Below, one piece after another: positions 18,001-24,323 of a DNA stretch of 24,323 bases (the stretch's first letter is position 1; every line of letters begins with the position of its first letter). The position numbers and the translations under genes were made by a program. Source of the stretch: Candidatus Thorarchaeota archaeon. Its GTDB lineage: Archaea > Asgardarchaeota > Thorarchaeia > Thorarchaeales > Thorarchaeaceae. The stretch covers positions 1 to 24,323 of the forward strand of contig JAEOUL010000098.1 of NCBI GenBank assembly GCA_016839345.1, written 5' to 3'. The notes under the pieces are model-generated. The model saw only the letters and a program-made list of their open reading frames with translations, was not told the DNA's origin and searched no databases.

Positions 18001-21000
18001 TCTTCATAGAAAAGAGTGACAACGATATCGTGGTCATAAGGAGTTGAAATAGTGTAGAGATTTGCTGTGAGGTCAGTTCGTGTTGGTCTGTAGTCGAAGG
18101 TTATCACAAGTTTAGTAGAAGCATAGATTGGATTGGATGGATTCACAGTTACAGTGATTGTGTATTTTCCCTCTGGGAAGAACGATGCTGCAATTGTGAG
18201 ATTATAAATTCCAAAACCAAAGTAATTGATTGTCTTGGGATAGGTATAAGTCCCATTGCTAATTATGAAGTCACCAGCAGCGAGGTCGGCTATGAAGTCA
18301 CCATAGTTTGGTCCAATCTCACTGACATTCAATCGGAGAGCTATGTAGAAATCATCTCCGTTCGGGAAAATGAGATCACTAGGTTCGTTGTAGAGGTATG
18401 TTGACATACTTCGAATGGTGACTTGGAAGATGTAGTTTGAAGGATTCTGATAGTTGGATGCACTCTGCATTGTCACTTGGAGAGTTACAGCCTCAGGACC
18501 AATGGACCATGAATCATCACCAGTTGGAAGGACTACACTTAATGATGAGGTAGAATGTAGTGGATAGCTAGAACTGAACTGAAGAGTTTGCACAAATGAC
18601 TCTGAAACAGTCCCACCTGTGTCTAGGTCTGTTATCAGGACTGTTAGTGGTGTATTATTTCCATAAGGGGTTACCAGATTCCCAATGACATTCATTGAGG
18701 TGAAGTGTTTTCTTATTTCGACTTGGAAGTTATACGGATTAGGATTGTGGTAATCAGTACTGGACATGACAACTGATAGCGTGATATCAGTCAGGGCCAC
18801 CGTCCAAGCATCAGTATCAAGAGTCATGTCGTAGCTTATCAGTGAGCTTAGTATCTGCTGACCATAGTTTGAAGTAAAATTGAAACTCGCAACATCACTG
18901 ATATCCACGAGTGTTCCAGTATCAAGGTCTATGAGAACCACTGTTACTTGTGTATCAAATCCAAATGGAGTCACAAGATCTCCAGAAACGGATGCAGCAA
19001 GGTAGTGGGGTCTAAGTAAGAATGTAATGTTAACGCTTGCCATATTATAGAGCGCACCGGGTATACTTGCGTTTAGAATGTACCAGTATGTTCCTTGACT
19101 TAACGCTCCTGTTGGAATCGTGATATCATAAGTTCCATCGAGATTGTCTACAAAGGCGACAGGAGAACCATCAGCGAACTCAATAATTGCACCGCTCAGC
19201 TGACTTCCATCAAATGTATCTCGATAGGTAAGAGTTGCGGTGAAATCAAAACCAACTGGAGTCTGAGTTACATTAGAGTAGTCCAATTCAGTGTCATGGC
19301 TGAGGTCAAGGAAGAAGTAAGTTGAAGCATCTGTGTAGTAGGGATGGTTCGAATCAAGTTCTAATCTCCATCGAACATTATCTTCCAAATCTGTCGTATT
19401 GAGAACAATGCCATATATGCCACCACCAAAGTCCGATAATTCTACACTAGTTCCGACTCCAGAAACAGTCCAGTTCATAGTTACCGTTGCGCCTTCAATG
19501 GCTGCAGCTGTGATACCATCGGTGAGATCTACTTCAACATACAGAGAGTCGCCAAGAATGGCTGTTGAGATAAGGTCTCCTACTGCATCAGTTGGAGCAG
19601 TAAGACTCATAGATGAAGCATGTTGGATGATGAAGGTCCTCTCATACATACCTACGCGATAACTCACAGAACTACCAGAATCGTTATAGTATGCGGTAGC
19701 AGTCCATAGACCAGCTAATGCAGTGATATCTACTATCTTTTTGATTTGAGGATCAGAATATGTTCGTTCTATTTCGGAACCAATAGAGTAGAAGGTTGAG
19801 GGGTCGTTAAGATTTGCATACTCAGCCGCACGCCACGAAGCTTGCCGACCGTTTGCAGTGGTGGTTGATGCGATTCTGACTTCATCCATTACACCATCAA
19901 ACCATGCGAGATTTCCAGATACCTGGTCGATTAAGCCTCCACCAATTCCCCAATCTGCTGTGAAGGAAACATCGGCATAAGTTATACCTCCAGAACTTCC
20001 ACCAACATCATCAAGATTGTTAATTTGAATTCTATTGTTTGAAGGGGCACTTGCATCCATGAAACATGAGAAGTAATACCAAACTCCAGCCTGCCAGCTT
20101 GTTTGACTGGTCCACTTATACATTTGACCATTGCCATCATTCTCTGTTTTAAAGACAAGACTTCCATCAGAAACGGAGCCGGTTGTGTAATCGGTTCCTG
20201 CAAGTGCAATGTGTATATCATTATCGCCATCCAAGAACTTTGTGAAGAGAACCTGAGTTGTAGTGGAAGTAGATGTGTGTGCAACATCTAGTTTGAACCA
20301 ACCAGAAATCTCAACATCACCAGTGGGTTCGAGTGACTCAGAAGCAAAGACATCAACTTGATCATTTGTACCATCAAAGTGTTGTCCAGTTCCAGCTATA
20401 CCAGTATCATCATAGTTGCCATCCTGAGTGCCATCATAACTTCCAGAAGTAGAGTCATAGTGAATTGCTGTAGTTTGACCTGCCGTTGCAGCTTCATCCA
20501 AGTGCCAGACAGCTGCGAAACTCTCTGTCCATACATCTTCTGGATTTTCCATGTTGCCCAGAAGTGGATTTCCATAATACATGCTGATTACTGTGTTTGT
20601 AGACCCTGTAAGATTTGTTTTAACCCATGCCACAAGATGCCCTGTTGCTTGGTCAAATAGCTCAATCTGATGTGACAATATCTTGCCTCCAGAAACGAAC
20701 AGAATGTCGTCTCCATCAGTTTGTACATCAGTTTGAAGATCAGAATCTGTAAGTTCAATCATAACAGGGAAATTATTCACATTAGTTGCAAGGTGACGTG
20801 TTCTGTCTATGGTGATATCCTTCCTATATCTGAACGATTGCAGGAGATGAGTTGATGTGCCGACGGTTGTATTGGTGCCTGAGTACCATTCATTTCCAGT
20901 AGGGTCAGTAAGGACAAACTTTGTCATAGCCCCGGTCACCCAGCTGCTAGTTGCGCGATAGAGCATCTCATCATTTAGACCGAATGTATCGGTTGTAGAA

Positions 21001-21557
21001 AGACCTCCACTACTAAGCCCCATCTCAAGATCAAAGAGATGATTCATTGCAGTAAATTCTAGTTTCCAAAGCCCGTGGGTTGTTACCGCTGACTCGCTGA
21101 CATAGATAACACCAACTTCATACCACCAGTCTGTCTGATAGATCTGGGTGATACCAATTGGGTTAGTTACCTTGTAAGGAGCCCACTCGGTTTCGTTATA
21201 GTCAACCGAGAATCCTAGACTCTCTACCTCTGGAGGTGGAGAAACCAAGACGTACGCTGTCCATAAAACAGTACTCGCATTAGAAACCGAAAATGAAGTT
21301 CCTGAGATGAAATCTGAAGATAGTGTTGTTGTTGATTCAGTCCATGAAGAGGAGTTTGTGAAAGTGCCTGAGAATGAGACAGTCAGAGGGGATCCTGTAC
21401 CCATATACGTACCTCCTACCTCAGAAATCTGGATTTGATTTGTTGGTAATCCAAACAAACCTGAGTCTACGACAGGTATCCCGAAACCTGAAAAGTCAGC
21501 AAGAGTGAACGTGAATATTGCAACTAGGGCTAGTATAAGGATTCTACTGCGGTTCAT
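12057..21557 (-). CDS. Giant Ig-repeat surface protein with TM anchor and conserved cytosolic tail
   Basis: About 3166 residues from the ATG at 21557. A GTG at 21593 and an ATG at 21569 are in frame, but the chosen start gives a compact signal peptide (MNRSR then ILILALVAIFTFTLA) and has GGTG upstream. Order: signal peptide; N-terminal beta-rich region; a DUF2341-like domain from about 240 (YRKDITIDRTRHLATNVNNF); a LamG/concanavalin-like domain about 341-600 (AVWHLDEA, HFDGTNDQVDV); about 21 Ig-like repeats about 650-2884; one TM about 2893-2914; a tail of about 250 residues. The repeats are rich in N-x-S/T sequons and almost free of cysteine. The tail has basic, helical, acidic low-complexity and terminal helical segments, the last around PPAEIDIILKQAKELPKELV. 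The upstream gene encodes a paralogue. Role inferred as adhesin or receptor. Confidence 0.9.
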   Translation of the reverse strand: MNRSRILILALVAIFTFTLADFSGFGIPVVDSGLFGLPTNQIQISEVGGTYMGTGSPLTVSFSGTFTNSSSWTESTTTLSSDFISGTSFSVSNASTVLWTAYVLVSPPPEVESLGFSVDYNETEWAPYKVTNPIGITQIYQTDWWYEVGVIYVSESAVTTHGLWKLEFTAMNHLFDLEMGLSSGGLSTTDTFGLNDEMLYRATSSWVTGAMTKFVLTDPTGNEWYSGTNTTVGTSTHLLQSFRYRKDITIDRTRHLATNVNNFPVMIELTDSDLQTDVQTDGDDILFVSGGKILSHQIELFDQATGHLVAWVKTNLTGSTNTVISMYYGNPLLGNMENPEDVWTESFAAVWHLDEAATAGQTTAIHYDSTSGSYDGTQDGNYDDTGIAGTGQHFDGTNDQVDVFASESLEPTGDVEISGWFKLDVAHTSTSTTTQVLFTKFLDGDNDIHIALAGTDYTTGSVSDGSLVFKTENDGNGQMYKWTSQTSWQAGVWYYFSCFMDASAPSNNRIQINNLDDVGGSSGGITYADVSFTADWGIGGGLIDQVSGNLAWFDGVMDEVRIASTTTANGRQASWRAAEYANLNDPSTFYSIGSEIERTYSDPQIKKIVDITALAGLWTATAYYNDSGSSVSYRVGMYERTFIIQHASSMSLTAPTDAVGDLISTAILGDSLYVEVDLTDGITAAAIEGATVTMNWTVSGVGTSVELSDFGGGIYGIVLNTTDLEDNVRWRLELDSNHPYYTDASTYFFLDLSHDTELDYSNVTQTPVGFDFTATLTYRDTFDGSQLSGAIIEFADGSPVAFVDNLDGTYDITIPTGALSQGTYWYILNASIPGALYNMASVNITFLLRPHYLAASVSGDLVTPFGFDTQVTVVLIDLDTGTLVDISDVASFNFTSNYGQQILSSLISYDMTLDTDAWTVALTDITLSVVMSSTDYHNPNPYNFQVEIRKHFTSMNVIGNLVTPYGNNTPLTVLITDLDTGGTVSESFVQTLQFSSSYPLHSTSSLSVVLPTGDDSWSIGPEAVTLQVTMQSASNYQNPSNYIFQVTIRSMSTYLYNEPSDLIFPNGDDFYIALRLNVSEIGPNYGDFIADLAAGDFIISNGTYTYPKTINYFGFGIYNLTIAASFFPEGKYTITVTVNPSNPIYASTKLVITFDYRPTRTDLTANLYTISTPYDHDIVVTLFYEDLDRSTGIFTADITSLDVTILSDVHTGGGYYDVTIDVAGLAIGPHVVTLTANAPGYELKNVDITIIITEIHTDAEPSLISIDIPVGDIVEFYIDYNDLDNGIPISSATTSDDWTGAVSPTIVWDGSTWIVTFTTTTLDSLGTYVVRFDFDGGGNYQAAFCEIEIEIRSHTTLFNLVSAVEPTSYNGIINISLRYWDWDNNIGIDTDTDITSSVWNGTHWITHTLVNDIADGFYTIQIDASLFGQGIQNFDVYFDWTGPVQQYENKMTTASANIIGVDSQLTLMQSSEPTPYLGTMSYIFNYAEIGGVGITNSSYGGGHVLISVSFQGETVDLGQVTITEIDDFLEPGNYSISFSTTIFGRTGLVYMNVYINWSAGVAPYYTNRFDVISVRILPRDTVLSVLPPSPTAYGENATFSFIFEDVTGGSSVPIDQDPALKISLSLADFSLYWDSGTHNFTVSFDTSQFGEPLGQNSFTLGVIWEGEPFYKNRTGYTVFITVIERQTVLDYQSPAPTSYLNNVTFLLNWTDIASGSVVGITGATVTLFDGLSPIPSIHYTVTWIKGGEYQVVLNTTYYATPGLYTLRVEITTGNFYIADVSSKRPLNVLYRPTLLSADPIAPVAYNSSLVYVVDFQDRLTFDVIDSDVTFEILNATWTFNIVWRSGFQYYELTVNTYDQIGLTIGVRYSLLLRATYASQSPFYSTDETYIFFELRSRASKLAIVDTPDPTDYLELADFRVYYTDIDSSSGIIADSIEIWKGITQLNIGSDFFVTDQGSGYYLIALNTTALNGLEYTSVEVRAFWTSGSPYHDNAIVEVDIYVTKRETNVEITNPPTYVRYLDNITFTFVYRDLGSGQLIDSITESDIQIWSEGSLLVIGEYMITKVGSNFILSINSTVLSAGLVTSHNLTVRAIWTGGTPYYSDDSTIVRVTTRNRIMIYTPLPAQEAAYGEFLNLSFTLLDIDSAAPVVGADITFDLQSGGLTEGFDFWINDLGNGIYIIRIDTTALGNPGTFLFDLDVGWDGSSPYYLGLPTIEMTGIVTKIDTILIPLLELVEAPWSSSVLVSLQYKSLLDDSLIDNAEMKWEWPEAFVFAGPAGVVGGGIYQADIDTSLADVGTYILTFTIENLTAYKSARAYVTLVITPLDSDLSIIDPAAPVEEINRGAELPITVYLSDGSNPISDSEVLSVTASIDGVQFPLVPNATAGAGYYSVILPENSENATKKAPGFYTVILVATMTNYKPATYSFKFLVLQTATKVQPTAGTDYEITLAYTQTEVLIVNLTLPNEGSILFGNATVQWVISDLGIGGNFTPISYGVFSAVFDTGLVGYGIWPVTIRANPWENMSLYASSQTFITIAITRIQTSLTPPIVRDYYWGWAGYLNFTYWDESFDRGVDGADFTVELLGIEFTSALYVGDGEYLVFINTSLIPASTTYHTLSAIFSKPNHRDGTVSIQIRILEVPTELQVLTPEINSNPSSYPGVFIVPYGDSLNITVFYNDTDNQEGFVGGLSGGDISLNEIFGPTRGLTSFNLVEIGNGYYYFIFDTLDPWLFASSVGDPGPQLVPYSLTFRIALENRSIADFDVSVRIIELPTAYEIEQSDVQLLYGATGQLVVKYLDIWPGHPSGTLISGANFTINLDDSVFELLTVHEPYEDTIRPGFYIIEYTAASPFIGADIGTSDIHIVLSLPNAQQHVISLRVQVNPTPIAETLTTVFLYGTPISILIVLLIGMYVRVWSVPKRLRQINGLIKSIRKGKIPKAVSDAKSRQELVTNLFNDTFAELRISRALGQVPEESIPVEIPELGELLIQLSILTNLNQQELDDFKADITKMKLSEQAAFVKEVIMQEALRAARREGKTVEEIIDRVSTEAVKKLAGEKGVGDVLEAEVVSIEEPEEPEEVERVFLPEDEDVLEDEFISEQEALPGPKEDISFTSETLSPLEIDELKKELQEKDIPPAEIDIILKQAKELPKELVEELVKSLDAELLRE
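12906..19610 (-). repeat. Array of about 21 Ig-like domain repeats within the giant protein
   Basis: Units of about 95-120 residues share a pattern. Each opens with a hydrophobic strand and P-x-P-T-x-Y (SEPTPYLG, PSPTAYGE, PAPTSYLN, PDPTDYLE), then a strand ending Y-x-D with an acidic/glycine turn, then G-x-G-Y-x-I (GSGYYLIALN, GNGIYIIRID), and closes with W-x-G-x-P-Y-Y (WTSGSPYHDN, WTGGTPYYSD). Units nearer the N-terminus are more diverged. The count comes from reading these landmarks by eye and could be off by one or two. The DNA is not repetitive at base level, so the duplications are old. Confidence 0.8.
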
Positions 21558-21596
21558 ATTAGGCACCATCGAAATCGACGTTGTGTCGCCCACTTT

Positions 21597-21617
21597 CTAC
21601 AGTGTAGTTATTTACAC
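21597..21617. promoter_or_regulatory. Nested inverted repeats at the giant gene promoter
   Basis: CTACA-g-TGTAG (21597-21607) and GTGTA-gttatt-TACAC (21602-21617) overlap. On the minus strand the second encloses AAATAAC, a possible TATA element. A stronger TATA-like sequence, GAAATATAGT, lies at 21641-21650. The repeats may be an operator controlling the downstream giant gene, which would then have its own promoter separate from the upstream paralogue. Confidence 0.4.
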
Positions 21618-21718
21618 GTAGGCATCTCAGAATTGCGAGTACTATATTTCAATGCATGTTGTGCAGACCACTTCACTGAGTTGATGAAGTTGTCTATTTT
21701 TGGACAGGTTTGAAAAAT

Positions 21719-21746
21719 GGAAGGATAGGTTGAACCTATTCCTTCC
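21719..21746 (-). terminator. Terminator-like hairpin after the upstream giant gene
   Basis: Read on the minus strand, a 7-bp stem plus 4 bp beyond a one-base bulge, with a small loop, overlaps the stop codon at 21736. It is followed by ATTTTTC (T run 21713-21717). It separates the two giant genes. Confidence 0.6.
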
Positions 21747-24323
21747 TTTCTTCTAGACTCCTGACTAGCTCTTCGATAAGTTCCCTTGGGAGCTCCTTAG
21801 CCTGTTCGATGATGGTATCAATCTCGTATGGTGGGACACCCCTACGCTCGAGATCTTTTCGAAGTTCCTCTATCTCATGAAGGCTCATCTTCTCAGATGT
21901 GATTTCAGTCACTTCTTCGAATTCCTCCTCCTCAACAGGGACTTCTTCTTTAGGAGTAACAACCTTTTCTTCTTCTTCTTCTTCTTCGAGGAAAACGGTT
22001 TCCACAGGCTTCTTCTCGATCACCTTAATTGGTTTGACTTCCTCTTCTGCACCAAGACGTCGAAGAGCTTCAGTCTCTACTGACGCTAGAATTTCTTCGA
22101 TGGTCTTACCTTCTCGACGTGCGGAGCGTATGGCTTCTTGATTAATGACTTCTTTTACGAAAGCTGCCTGCTCACTCATCTTCATTTTGATAATATCAGT
22201 CTTGAATTCTTCGAGTTCTCCTGCACTCAGATTGGTGAGAATTGCGAGTTGCTGAAGTAGCTCTCCCATCTCTGGGACTTCAATAGGTATGGATTCTTCG
22301 GGCATCTGAGCTGCAGTACGTGTGATCTTCATTTTCTCGTATGTATCATTGAACAAGTCAGCTAATAGTTGCTGTCTGCTTTTAACATCGGTTACCGGTT
22401 TGGGTATCTTACCTTTGCGAAGAGCTTTCATCTGACCATTAATCTGCCGAATTCTCTTTGGCACACTCCAGACTCGGACATATAGACCAAGTAAGGTGAT
22501 GATTGCTATGCTGATTGGTAGGCCATAAGTTGTGAAGGTAATTATCATTGTGTCAATATTGTTAGGTAATGTATGAATCAGGAAACCGAGTTCCACATCA
22601 TCATAGAAGTCTTTGGTTAGCACTATGTGAATTATTGCGTCCCCACCATATCCGATGGCAAGAATCACTATACGATAATACCCATTCCCAAGAGATGTGT
22701 TGCTACTGATAATTGCAGTCGCTCCTGTAGAGATTGAAAATGAGAAATCTTCACAACCAGAATTATGCCAAGTGTCGTTAATGAAGAAGTCGAATATGAT
22801 TTCGTTTCCGTTTATCAAATCGTATTCAAAATCGTCATCTGGATCAACAGTCATACCGTCATATACAATCTCTGTTGGTGTATAGATAATCCTGATTCTA
22901 ATTTCAATAGTTTGTAATTCTCGGTTTTCATCAAAAATTTCAATTGTATATCTGAAATACTGATTCTCAAGAATCACAGGACCAGTAAAGTCGAAACCAT
23001 AGAGTGACAAGTCATTTGTATCAAAAGTGAAATTATAGAATCCAAGACCCTCTTGGAATAAGATACTCTTTGAACCGGAGAAGTACGAGGGACTTCGTAA
23101 CTCTGTGAACTCTGTGAAGTTCGCATTCAAAATACCTCCATACAAACCGCCTACTGAACTAGTATCATTATAGAAAAGCGAGATATCTATGGAATCAAAC
23201 ATTGTCAACTGGAGAGTTATCACACCTGCGTCTGTAGATACATAATTTTGGTCAGGATAATCTACAATCAACTCAGTCGGTCGTTCCTCTACGAAAATAT
23301 TGAAGCTGAATGTACGTTCTTCATAGTTCGCGAGTGCAAATTCAGTAGTGATTTTCTCTCGAATATCGGAATTCAAGAGTGTAGTATTGATAAACAACAC
23401 GTACGTTCCATTCCCAAGATCAGTTGCATTGAAATCGAGATTACCGTAGTTATATGTGACCACTGCTCCGGATACTGCTCTGTCGTTATGCTCATCAATG
23501 AAGTCCAACAAGATGTTCCCGGTCCAACCCCAAACCAAGTTTATTGTTTCAAGTGGACCATCAATACTCGTAGGAATCTTCTGGACCGTTAGAGTGATGC
23601 TGACAATTGTTTTCGCAAGGGTTGTATTGGTTGGTTCAGCGCGGAAACTGACGCCAATTGTTCCAAAGCCAATCAATGATGTATTGAAAGTAAGAGTCCA
23701 AAGACCATTTCCTATCGATGTGAAGTTCAGATAAAGTCCACGTGTAGCATCCCTCCAATACACTTGCCCATCATCGATGAGCATATCTATTGCATTAGCT
23801 GTGAAGTTTAGATTTATCGTAACATTTTGAAGATAGTAAACATTCTGGACAGTTGGATCACCTTCTCCTAGAACAGTCAATTGAGTCGCAGTCTGCTCAA
23901 TATAGATTTTGAACTGGTCTATTGCAGGATCATAATTATAGAAACTCGCGAAAATCTGTACATCATAGGATAGAAGTGCTTCTAAGACAGTTGCACTTCC
24001 GGGTATTGTAACATTCCATCTACCAGTGAATGTACTATACTCCAGATAGTATTTCACACCTTCGAGCTGAGCATAGACTTGCAGATGTCCATTTTCAGAA
24101 CGAACCTGATCATCCGCGATTATGGAGCTATATGTTGTATCCCACAGTTCTACTTCAATATAGAGAGGATCACCTCTACTTACAGGAGCTACAATTTCGA
24201 CAGGTTGAAGGATTGTGATTTCACTAGGAATGGTTAGAACTACAATTGTCACTGTTGTAATCGCTAAAGAGTATGTTTCCATACTTGCCTTAACAGTTAT
24301 GACTGTTGTACCAGCTCCAAGAG
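21736..24323 (-). CDS. Second Ig-repeat surface protein, paralogue, N-terminus beyond window edge
   Basis: 861 residues are visible. An ATG exists at 24282, but the frame stays open to the right edge (reading LGAGTTVITVKAS before it) and continues a repeat strand, so the gene is partial. About five Ig-like repeats are visible, and the last ones match those next to the membrane in the downstream giant in order and landmarks (VWGWTGNILLDF with YWGWAGYLNFTY; ISLFYNDTS with ITVFYNDTD). One TM follows (about residues 593-615), then a tail of about 246 residues. From the TM on, a gapless hand alignment to the paralogue gives about 106 identities in 158 positions. Shared blocks include YVRVWSVPKR, PEESIP, SEQAAFVKEVI and ARREGKT. 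The acidic linker (EEEEEEE) is lengthened by a TTC/GAA repeat. Confidence 0.9.
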   Translation of the reverse strand, partial: LGAGTTVITVKASMETYSLAITTVTIVVLTIPSEITILQPVEIVAPVSRGDPLYIEVELWDTTYSSIIADDQVRSENGHLQVYAQLEGVKYYLEYSTFTGRWNVTIPGSATVLEALLSYDVQIFASFYNYDPAIDQFKIYIEQTATQLTVLGEGDPTVQNVYYLQNVTINLNFTANAIDMLIDDGQVYWRDATRGLYLNFTSIGNGLWTLTFNTSLIGFGTIGVSFRAEPTNTTLAKTIVSITLTVQKIPTSIDGPLETINLVWGWTGNILLDFIDEHNDRAVSGAVVTYNYGNLDFNATDLGNGTYVLFINTTLLNSDIREKITTEFALANYEERTFSFNIFVEERPTELIVDYPDQNYVSTDAGVITLQLTMFDSIDISLFYNDTSSVGGLYGGILNANFTEFTELRSPSYFSGSKSILFQEGLGFYNFTFDTNDLSLYGFDFTGPVILENQYFRYTIEIFDENRELQTIEIRIRIIYTPTEIVYDGMTVDPDDDFEYDLINGNEIIFDFFINDTWHNSGCEDFSFSISTGATAIISSNTSLGNGYYRIVILAIGYGGDAIIHIVLTKDFYDDVELGFLIHTLPNNIDTMIITFTTYGLPISIAIITLLGLYVRVWSVPKRIRQINGQMKALRKGKIPKPVTDVKSRQQLLADLFNDTYEKMKITRTAAQMPEESIPIEVPEMGELLQQLAILTNLSAGELEEFKTDIIKMKMSEQAAFVKEVINQEAIRSARREGKTIEEILASVETEALRRLGAEEEVKPIKVIEKKPVETVFLEEEEEEEKVVTPKEEVPVEEEEFEEVTEITSEKMSLHEIEELRKDLERRGVPPYEIDTIIEQAKELPRELIEELVRSLEERKE
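21966..21987. repeat. Trinucleotide repeat TTC/GAA coding for polyglutamate
   Basis: About seven consecutive TTC units on the plus strand encode the EEEEEEE run in the cytosolic linker of the upstream giant protein. Such a tract can change length by slippage without shifting the frame. Confidence 0.8.

Noticed and set aside
21558..21593. GTG start giving 12 extra residues on the giant protein
   Set aside because: No ribosome binding site is visible, and it would place polar residues before a compact signal peptide. It is not fully excluded if transcription starts near 21619.
24282..24284. ATG as the start of the upstream giant protein
   Set aside because: The frame continues open to the window edge with repeat-like sequence, and no signal peptide follows this ATG that fits the paralogue's layout; the gene is partial.

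Overview
The window reads as a stretch of archaeal chromosome. The support is an Orc1/Cdc6-type protein, a RecA/RadA-like protein, TATA-like boxes about 25-37 bases before several starts (including near-leaderless ones), purine-rich ribosome binding sites, and very large Ig-like surface proteins with a single membrane anchor. The gene mix and moderate base composition would fit an Asgard archaeon, perhaps Thorarchaeia-like. That assignment is inference, since no marker gene here settles it.

Layout. (1) 1-3902, minus strand: a run of small membrane proteins. Three (starts 3902, 2873, 1885) are tandem diverged paralogues sharing a 4-TM plus cytosolic-domain plan. They are followed by a two-TM protein and a polytopic protein cut by the left edge. 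(2) 4024-6540, plus strand: two tandem PrxQ/Bcp peroxiredoxins, then a malic enzyme behind a 5' region rich in short hairpins. (3) 6737-9181, plus strand: a two-gene 2-hydroxyacid dehydrogenase unit, with an FeS/CCG-domain subunit directly followed by a GlcD-type FAD subunit. (4) 9255-12054: an Orc1/Cdc6-like protein with a changed Walker A lysine and Walker B glutamate (plus); a glycine-cleavage H-like lipoyl protein and a small zinc ribbon (both minus); and a RecA/RadA-like protein with neither Walker motif (plus). (5) 12057-24323, minus strand: half the window is two tandem genes for giant surface proteins. The downstream one is complete (about 3166 aa: signal peptide, DUF2341-like and LamG-like cap, about 21 Ig-like repeats, one TM, a 250-aa cytosolic tail). 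The upstream one runs off the right edge but has the same membrane-proximal repeats, TM and tail.

How it fits together. The centre is ordinary redox and carbon metabolism: peroxide detoxification, malate to pyruvate, and 2-hydroxyacid oxidation feeding electrons to an FeS subunit. The most unusual content is the pair of receptor-like giants, whose tails are about two-thirds identical by hand count while their repeats are far more diverged. This suggests an extracellular adhesion or sensing stalk coupled to a conserved cytoplasmic function. Two nucleotide-binding folds that appear to have lost catalysis lie within 3 kb of each other. No tRNA, rRNA, CRISPR array, transposase or integrase was seen, and no gene-free gap exceeds 300 bases.
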